Below the pieces are notes generated by a model. It had not been told where the DNA came from, ran no database searches, and worked only from the letters and a program-made list of their open reading frames with translations. The translations under genes and the position numbers were made by a program. From Bugula neritina (taxonomy: Eukaryota; Bryozoa; Gymnolaemata; Cheilostomatida; Bugulidae), in contig OZ037772.1 in the NCBI GenBank assembly GCA_964035545.1, positions 1,019,001 to 1,083,000 of the forward strand: DNA of 64,000 nucleotides, given 5' to 3'. Every line of letters begins with the position of its first letter. The first letter of the stretch is position 1. This document shows, one piece after another, positions 23,963-33,300 of this stretch.

Positions 23963-24182
23963 ATTATATACTCTTTCTATAATGTATAATCTTGCATACA
24001 CATACAGCCAGTAAAACCTCTTGCCATTTAGTTTAAGTTTATCAATTTAGACAAAATGCATTTGATCTTCAGTCCCATGACTGTCAAACTGCACATTTCA
24101 CATTCATTGGTTATATAAGAGATTGTTTCATCAATGATAGCAGCGTTACTCTAAATTGAAAAAAAAACTATAAAGTTAGACA
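23963..24182. other. short AT-rich spacer
   Basis: No feature recognised; lies between two minisatellites where 3' exons of the VARS locus would be expected. Confidence 0.4.
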
Positions 24183-24598
24183 GAGTCATCTAAAGGGTAT
24201 AGATATAGAATAAGTTAATAGAATAGAGTCATCTAAAGAGTATAGATATAGAATAAGTATATTGAATAGAGTCATCTAAAGGGTATAGATATAGAATAAG
24301 TATATTGAACAGAGTCATCTAAAGGGTATAGATACAGAATAAGTATATTGAATAGAGTCATCTAAAGGGTATAGATATAGAATAAGTATATTGAATAGAG
24401 TCATCTAAAGGGTATAGATATAGAATAAGTATATTGAATAGAGTCATCTAAAGGGTATAGATATAGAATAAGTATATTGAATAGAGTCATCTAAAGGGTA
24501 TAGATATAGAATAAGTATATTGAATAGAGTCATCTAAAGGGTATAGATATAGAATAAGTATATTGAATAGAGTCATCTAAAGGGTATAGATATAGAAT
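24183..24598. repeat. 43-bp minisatellite, about 9.6 copies
   Basis: Unit GAGTCATCTAAAGGGTATAG + ATATAGAATAAGTATATTGAATA. Copies are very homogeneous. The array ends about 50 bp from the last recognisable VARS exon. Confidence 0.93.
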
Positions 24599-25033
24599 GG
24601 TAACCACAGACATCAGAAGAAGCAGAAGACACTTTCTACCACCAGACGTACCTCTTTGAAGGGAAGCTCCCCGAGTAGGAATTGTCCCATCATGACCATG
24701 CGGGCCACCCAGAAGAAGAGGATGTCCAGTCCAGTCTCTAGCAGAGTACCCGGGTAGTAGGCTTGCAGGTCGGGGGTGTTATCTGGCTTCCCCATAGTCT
24801 AGAAAGGAATTATTCTAGAACTAAACCAAGTGTCCAGCACATCCTCATCTGTATAACAGGCAGGAAATGGAACAATGTTCAGAGTTGTCTTCTCTGACAA
24901 ACTGAAACTGGGGTTAATTTACTCAAAGGAAATGTCTAGTCCGTGAAGAAAAGAAAGTAAATTATTAATAAGTAGTTAGAGAAATGTAGCTCGCTGCTTT
25001 ACTATAAATGAGAAGAGAGAGTTGGAGGTGTGT

Positions 25034-25205
25034 ACATACTCAATACATACTCAATATATACTCAATATATACTCAATAAATATTCAATACATACTCAATA
25101 TATACTCAATATATACTCAATACATACTCAATACATACTCAATACATACTCAATATATACTCAATATATACTCAATACATACTCAATACATACTCAATAT
25201 ATACT
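25034..25205. repeat. 10-bp minisatellite (ATACTCAATA), about 17 copies
   Basis: Units alternate ACATACTCAA and ATATACTCAA. The array lies in a VARS intron about 27 bp from the splice donor at 25231. Confidence 0.92.
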
Positions 25206-25332
25206 TGAGCTGTCAGATGAAAGAGAATTACCCTGGCTAAGACTGATGACATCTGGATGTACGTTAAACATCATTGCTGCCTTTGACAGCGCTTCATGAT
25301 AGGATCTGCCAGTCACCCAGTAGTTGTTGTCA

Positions 25333-25902
25333 CTAGACTATGTAAAATATATAGAGGTTAAAAGGTCACTAGACAATCACGGGCTTTCCATGTACCGATC
25401 TCAGATCGATCTCGCTAAGATCGATCTGAGAAATGTGCTCAGATCGATCGTTTTTCCATGAGAGTGTCAGATCGATCGCGCGAAGTTGCCTCCTCTTAGG
25501 TGAAGGATACTTTAAAAGTATCATTTGTTCACCTATTTGAGTGATTAAAGCTACTACTGTTGAAAACAAGATGGTCGTAGTCTAAAATTTAATCCTAGCT
25601 ATAAACTGTACGTTTTTTCTTGCATTATATATTATATAATGCAAGGAAAAACCATATCAACTTAGAGATATGTCACACAATTAGGAGTTATGCCACCTCT
25701 TTGTCAAAAACACGGATTACTAGATTCACACACCAAACAGTACTCGTTGCTATACGAATAGACTCCAATTTAGTTTTCCCTTCGTATCTCAGTAAGCTGA
25801 GGGACCTGACACCTCAATTCATGACACAGTAGAATTCTTACTTTAGCAGAATACCGCATTTAACACACGGATCTGTTAAATTATTTTGTCCCTACACACA
25901 AA
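25333..25902. other. VARS intron remnant with hairpins and a dispersed repeat
   Basis: Contains a perfect 13-bp hairpin (25400-25412 with 25418-25430, 5-nt loop, core AGATCGATCT) and further AGATCGATC copies to 25480. A segment at about 25487-25615 resembles 55343-55480. The expected synthetase exons are absent here. Confidence 0.6.
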
Positions 25903-26340
25903 AGGCTATGAAAACACAGGACAACAGGCTATGAATATACAGGACAACAGGCTATGAATATACAGGACAACAGGCTATGAATATACAGGACAACAGGCTA
26001 TGAATATACAGGACAACGGGCTATGAATATACAGGAAACAGGCTATGAATATACAGGACAACAGGCTATGAATATACAGGACAACAGGCTATGAATATAC
26101 AGGACAACGGGCTATGAATATACAGGACAACAGGCTATGAATATACAAGACAACAGGCTATGAATATACAGGACAACGGGCTATGAATATACAGGACAAC
26201 AGGCTATGAATATACAGGACAACAGGCTATGAATATACAGGACAACAGGCTATGAATATACAGGACAACAGGCTATGAATATACAGGACAACAGGCTATG
26301 AATATACAGGACAACAGGCTATGAATATACAGGACAACAG
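25903..26340. repeat. 23-bp minisatellite, about 19 copies
   Basis: Unit AGGCTATGAATATACAGGACAAC without internal rearrangement except one 1-2-nt deletion (near 26034). Ends flush against the VARS exon at 26346-26480. Confidence 0.94.
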
Positions 26341-26480
26341 AGCACCTGTCCCAAACTCCATCTCCACAAAGTCGTCAGCCACAATAGGTATTCTCCTGTC
26401 AGCAAAAGGATGTCTCACAAATTTCCCGTGTAAGTGTTTGTATCGGCCGTCTTCAGGGTGGACAGCCACGGCAGTGTCAC

Positions 26481-27060
26481 CTGCAATAGTTACCAGACTT
26501 TATAGTCTCTCACAGTATTGAGTATTGATATACAATTATATATTTACTGAGTGTTTACCAGATCCAACTTCACAGTCACTATACTCAGAGTACACAACTC
26601 CCAGTAAGTTAGTATCAAGCTAATTAACCACTAACCCCCTATTCACACTTACCGTATCGTACGCCGTAACAGCAAATATCAGCCATTTTTACAAATGTCT
26701 GAGCTTCCTGTACGGTGTTGCAGTACGGTAGGATCAAGCACTGCTTGATTCAAATAAGTTGCGGCGAACTCCTATTGGACAGAAAAACTTTTGCGTTAAT
26801 TCAATGGATATAAATGTCCAATGTAGCGTCATAGATCGTACCTAATAGCGGACTTTGAAAACTTCAACCCGCACCTTAAACCAAAATGGAATAATAAAAT
26901 TAAAGAACTTAGGCTATCTCAAGTTCTCCACTACTGCTCCTAAGTGAGAAAGTGAGAATAGTTAGAGAGATCTACTGGAGTTACTTCAATTGGCAGCAAG
27001 AGTCAGCCATTATTACGTTGCTAAGCAACAAAGCTATTAGTGACATTGATGTCTCCTAAC
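26481..27060 (-). other. VARS intron
   Basis: Between exons 27214-27061 and 26480-26346. No other feature recognised. Confidence 0.6.
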
Positions 27061-28830
27061 CCAACATAGTTTCTAATCTAGTTGTGGCCACAATGATCTC
27101 TTCGTCAGAATCTTCCACTTTATATGCAAAGGAAAGGAGAACTCCGAACTCCACCTTCTCCTTGTAGCCCGGCACAGAGAGCATAGTCCTTCCTGTCAAC
27201 TCTACTTTGTCTACCTGCAATCAGTACTACAAATATCTCAGACTATACAGGTCAAAGGTAAAACTGTAGTGTGTGCTTCTGAGTCACTGCGTTCTCATTC
27301 TTCTCTATTAGTTCACATTGTGTAAATGGATGCTCGTACGAATGAATATGTGGCTGTGGTCTCATTGATGTATTCATTCGAAGATAGTCATAATGTAATA
27401 TATCAGGCTGTGTCTGAATACTACTATTAGGTTAGTTACCACCAACACACAAGTCTCGCAGTGAATAACCAGTTGACGTACACACAGCCGGGAGTCAGAC
27501 TGATACTGTATGATATACCTCAATATTAGAGATGGCAGAGTTGAGAGTACAGGACCAGTTGACCAGTCGGTTAGCTCTGTAGATCACACCTTTCTCGTGC
27601 ATTCTGATAAACGCTTCGTTCACCGCTTTTAAAGATTTCTAATAAACAAGTATATATGAGTCATGTGTCAAGTGTGAGCTGATTGGAGACCAGGCCTCAT
27701 GATTAACCAATCATAGAGAGGATAACACACTGAGTCAGTAAACAGCCGACACGGCATATAGACTCCACTACTCAAACATAATATATGTATAGAGAGGATA
27801 ACTCCTCACCTCATCCATAGTGAACGTAGTTCTGTCCCAGCCATAAAACCCGCCCACTTTCCTCAACTGATGGTAGATTCTGTCTCCTTTTCTATAGAAA
27901 TTATATAATAACACTGACCAATCGTTGTGCTGCAAAACTTAGTTATATTAGCAACTTAAATAATGAGTCCAATGATAGAGTGTGATGAAGTAAACCTATA
28001 TTTAACTTTTTGTATATTCAATTATATATATAATTTTATCATATTATCATATATATTATATTATCTTATATCAAACTGTAGCAACTGCACACCAATAAGA
28101 TAAAATAAAAACTCAAACCCGAATACTAAGTCGCTATGAAATGCATTTTCAAGATAAAATATTCCCTTACTGGTTCTTCCAGTCCCACACTCGTCTCACA
28201 AACTCATCTCGTCCCAAATCGTGTCAAGTTTTATTCTTTTCTCTAGCGAGTTTTTTCTCGACGACAACTTGAGTGGCTATTCCTGCGTGGTCACATCCGG
28301 GTACAAACAGTGTCACCTTCCCATTCATCCGGTGCCTGACAATACAACAGAACTGACCCCTGCAGACACCTGACAGACAAGCATATCAGACACCTGTAGA
28401 TATCCTGGAAAGGTGCTGAGAGAAATATCTGTGGTTGAAACAACATCAATATAATAGATGGATGACTTATGCCAACCGGTACTTAACACAAATTTTCTCA
28501 GCATTCAAAAAAGAATTAACAGGGGGATGTTCATAGCCTGTCTGTGGAATATGTCAAAGTGAGTTGGCAAGATGCCGAAATGTCATGTAGTCACCACCAG
28601 AGGAATGGTGTCTACTGTTACATGCTATAAGCTACGTACACCACCAGTTTAGTGACTAGGTAAGTACGAAATTGTCTCATTTATATGAATGAACACCTCA
28701 CCACCGAACTATCGCATCCTCAACCGCCCCCGTGAGGGCGTGTCCTAGGTGAAGAGTCCCGGTCACATTAGGGGGAGGGATCATGATGATAAACTTCTCT
28801 TCAGGTGTGAGTTTCAGCACATCTCTACCT

Positions 28831-28960
28831 GTTACAAAGCAACCAATCACATCTCTCTCGGTTACAAAGTAAAAAGCAACCAATCACAGTACCTGTTACA
28901 ACAGAGTAACAAATCACACCTCTACGTGTTAGAAGTAACCAATCACACATTATAGACTTT
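28831..28960. repeat. degenerate ~35-bp tandem repeat in VARS intron
   Basis: Three to four copies around the motif GTTACAAAG...AACCAATCACA immediately upstream (minus strand) of the exon starting at 28828. The copies nearest the exon include CTACCTGTTAC-like sequence, so the splice acceptor (TAACAG) is itself echoed in the array. Confidence 0.7.
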
Positions 28961-29111
28961 ACTATGATGAGAAGTGTACCTTTGAGATTATACTCAGGTT
29001 TGAAGAATCCTTCCTTCTCCCACCAAGAGTACCAGGCAGCTTCCACATAGGACGGGGAGTAAGATTCAGGCATGGGACACGTCGTGTCTAGAATAACAGA
29101 AAACTATAAAG

Positions 29112-29378
29112 TATAGGGGAGCAGCTGTGGTCTAGGGGTTAGAGCGTTTGTCTAGTGAACATGAAGCCATTGTTTGACAAAGGCCATTGTGATGTTAGAA
29201 AGAGCATCCAGTCATAATTGCTCCTGTGCCACATCTAAATAAGTCCTTAGCCTGTTTTAACAAAAATGCTTTCCACCAGGAGTCTCTCACAAGGTTGGTG
29301 ACTATACACTGATATCTGGATATACTAAGTTGAGACTTGTCTTCTACTGGTCCATACAGTTCAAATATGATAAACACA
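29112..29378 (+). repeat. tRNA-derived SINE copy
   Basis: Head GGTCTAGGGGTTAGAGCG is box A-like; the box B position (TTGTTTGACAAAG) is eroded. The shared tail AGCATCCAGTCATAATT also occurs in the minus-strand copy at 50622-50505, which shows that they belong to one family. It lies beside the BEL target site. Confidence 0.65.
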
Positions 29379-29383
29379 TGTAT

Positions 29384-30227
29384 TATAGAATGACACTCTT
29401 TGCTATGACTCTTGCTTTAGAGTGACACTCTAGCTTATACAGCCTGACTAGGAATAGGGAGGGTTTTAGACGTGATCAGAGTTTATTTGAGTCACCAATG
29501 TTGATCAAATACTGACCGTAAAAACTAAAATAATAATGATACAACATAAGGCATAAGGCAAACAAAATGTACGTAATATAATAAGTATGTATGTAAAAGC
29601 ACTAGCAATGTATATCATAAATTGTAGATAGCAGCATGAAATAATGATTCAACATAGCATGCAACTACAGCCCATATTATTAAAAACTTTATAACATAAA
29701 AATGTAATAACGATATATAAAATTTGTAAATAGATGTTCATTACCTCTTTTCTCTCTCTCCTAGTCTACTGTTATGTTAATGCTGTGGCTTTGCACAGTC
29801 TTTCAAATAATGCTACTCTTTAGTAGTCTTACATAAATTTGATGCTGTCCAAACTGACAGCATGACTCTAACAATATTGCAACTACTAAAAATGGTTTTG
29901 TCTTATATACTAATCCATTTGATAAACATTATTGTGTTGTAAGAGGTATGATTTTACAATTTACTATTTTGGGGTAGGATCTTACTGTTTCAAGAAGTGG
30001 GCTGAAGTAAACAAGCATCGTGTGACATCACAGCTGATGCAAGCATAGCTGCTGACTATGAATCATTCTACATGCGTAGCTACTGTTTTGGGGTAGTAAT
30101 TAAAGAAGCATTAGGTTGACTACTGGCAGCTTGTGGTTAGGCTAATTTGAGGTTGATGACATTGTGATTGTGTGTGATTGTACTACAAGCTATAATTTCC
30201 GTAAACATCCTATTTCGTAACATTACA
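29384..30227 (-). repeat. BEL 3' LTR
   Basis: 844 bp, matching 36588-37431 throughout by eye; 5-bp TGTAT duplication on its left. Confidence 0.92.
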
Positions 30228-30333
30228 CTCCCCCCTTTAATTTCTCTCTATTCACTTAGAGGGAATTAACAATCATATTATTATGCATTTAAAATACTAA
30301 GCTAAAATACTAATATAGGTATGCATGCAAAGG

Positions 30334-33300
30334 TTATGGGGTAAATAGGTAAATTAATTTGTGGATAGGCCTATCTAAGTATGTGGGTGGAGCTAGTCTC
30401 ACACCTTTACTGTTCAATTCTGTAGTTGCTAGTTGCACCTTTACCTTACGAATTAAGTCATCTCTAGTTTTATGTGTTTCTATCACTCTAGCTATGGGCC
30501 ATTCGTTCCTATGTGTATTTTCATTTTTGACAAGTACTATGTCACCTTTGCGAATATTTGATTGCGGCTTATGCCACTTTTGCCTTCCCTGAAGATTGTG
30601 TAAATACTGTGTTTTCCATTTTGTCCAGAACGAGTTAGCTAGGCTTTGAACTTGTCTCCATCTTTTATTGGAGTACATATCATTTTGGTCAAATTGTCCT
30701 GGTGGCGGTGGTACATGCTTTGATTTCATTGTCAAGAGTTGATTTGGTGTTAGTGGTGTATTACCATCATCTAGTGTGTTAAGAGGTCTACCATTTACTA
30801 TGGCCATTGCTTCATAAAAAAATGTTCTCAATGTTGTTGAGTCTAGCCTGGTTTTATGCATATCTAACATGGAGTTTAGCACATTTCTAACACTTCGTAT
30901 TTGTCTCTCCCATACACCACCCATATGACTGGCACTCGGTACATTTGTAACAAAATCTAAATCGTTTTCCCTTGCAAAAGACTGAATTCTTGTTTGGTTT
31001 GACTTGAGTTCTTTAAATGCGCCAACAAAATTTGTGCCACAGTCTGATCTAAGTTGTCTGATAGGTCCCCTAATAGCAATGAGGCACCGCAGTGCATTTA
31101 TGAAAGCATCTGTAGTCATGTCATCTAATATTTCTAAGTGAATTGCCCGTGAGGCCATGCATGTAAATATTAGACCGTATTTCTTTAATTCTGCTCTCCT
31201 ATCCTTTACAATAAATGGTCCAAACACGTCACATCCTACATAGGTAAATGGTGGAGCTGGTTCAACTCTTTCTACTGGCAAGTCTGCCATCTTTTGGGTC
31301 ATTGGAGCATGTCTTTGTTTTCTACATGTTATGCATTGGTGAATGTAGGAGCTTACTACTCTTGAGATTCCTATAATGTAATAGCCTGTAGACTTAATTT
31401 CACTAATTGTCAAATTCTTTCCTTGATGTGCAACCTTCTCATGGCACTGTTTAATCACAAGTTTGGTTACATGTGAGTTGCTTGGTAACATTACTGGGTG
31501 CTTTTCATTATAGTTCAACTGTGAATCTCGGAGTCGTCCTCCTACACGTATCAAGCCATGTTTGTCTAGAAATGGATCTAACTTTGCTAGTTTACTATCT
31601 TTACTTACACATTTGTCTTTACTTAGCCTGCAATATTCATCTGAAAATGACTCTTTTTGTACCCACTGCATTATTAGATGTTTAGCATCTGTCAAGTCAT
31701 CAATTGTGAGTCTGGGAGTTATGCTACCTTTATGCTTTACCAATCTTTTGACTGCACTTACTGCTTTGATAGCATTTTTTAGGTCTGAGAATCTGCTTAG
31801 GTGTTGCTCTAATGAGCACTTAGATTGAGGCTCTGTGTTGGTTTGTAAACATAATTTGACCTCTGGGTCGGAGGAATCTATCTCATAGTTACTGTCTGTA
31901 TTCAACATATGTGATAAATCTGGCTGCCATAAAAATTTTGGTCCTTGGAACCAGTCTGTACTGAGTAGCTTTTTGATACTAGCACCTCTGGATGCTATAT
32001 CTGCTGGATTTATGCTTGTGTTGATGTAATTCCATTGTGCTGCTTTGCTTTTGGATAGAATTTGTTGTACCCTGTTTGCTACAAATGGTTGAAATTTCTT
32101 AGTTGTGTTGTGTATGTAGCCCAAGACTACTTTAGAATCAGTCCAGAAATATTCATTTGTTATAGGCATTGCTAATTCTGTGGTTACTACAGTGGACATT
32201 TTTGAGGATAGTACAGCTGCCATTAACTCTGCTCTTGGCATTGTTATAGGCTTTATTGATGCAACCCTAGATTTTGCAGAAAGCAATGTGCAGTGTATGT
32301 TGTCATTTACATCAACTAGTCTCAGATAAGTGCATTGACCCAAACCATTGTTACTGGCATCACAAAAGTGATGTAGCTCTGTTAGTCTGGTAGTACTTAG
32401 GCTTTTAGGTTTCAAGCATCTTGGAATTTTTATTTGAGGCAGTTCTGCTAATTCTCTTTGCCATGTTACCCAACTGTTTTCTAGTTCTGGTTTTAGTGCA
32501 TCATCCCAATCAGCTTTGTCTTTGCACATTTCTTGCAAAATGTTCTTTCCAATTAGAATAACTGGTGAGAGAAACCCTAAGGGATCAAAAACCGAGGCTA
32601 TTGTAGACAAAACGCCTCTTCTAGTATGTGGTTTCTCTTTCATGCTAGCTTTGAACTGAAATTCATCATTTTTTATGCACCAATGAACACCTAGCACACG
32701 TTCTACTGGCATATCTGTGTTTAAGTTTAAATCTTTCATTGTTTCAGCATGTTCAGATTCAGGTATTGTGGCTAGAACTGCTTGGTCATTGGATACAAAT
32801 TTATGGAGTCTTACATTTCCCTTGGCACATATATCAATTGCACTCTTGATTACACTGACTATTTGTTCTTGTGAGTCTAGGCTCATTAGTCCGTCATCTA
32901 CATAAAAGTCATTTTCAATAAAGTTCACTGCCTGTTTGTCACTGTCAGTACCAGAGTCCCCGTGATCTCTAGCCAATGTTCTTAAGCCGTACGTTGCACA
33001 AGCAGGAGATGATTTAGCCCCAAATAAGTGAACCGTCATGCGGTACTCAACAATGTCAGTCATAGTCTCGTCTTTAAACCAGAGAAATCTAAGGTAGTCT
33101 CTATCTGACTCATGTACTTTGAACATGTGAAACATTTTTTGTATATCACACATTACAGCTATTTGCCCTTTTCTGAATCTATGCAATACTCCTACTAGGT
33201 TGTTCATAAAGTCTGGTCCTTGTATCAAGTGATCATTGAGACTTGTGTTCTTAAATTTTGCTGCGCAGTCAAAAACTACTCTAATCTTGTTCTTTTTGGG

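Noticed and set aside
24777-24805. A 23-nt GT-AG mini-intron that would remove the TAG in VARS
   Set aside because: Far below known metazoan intron sizes, and removing it breaks the downstream frame; a nonsense change is simpler.
25022-25299. plus-strand ORFs of NTYSIHTQY repeats
   Set aside because: Translation of the 10-bp array; overlap the antisense of a VARS exon.
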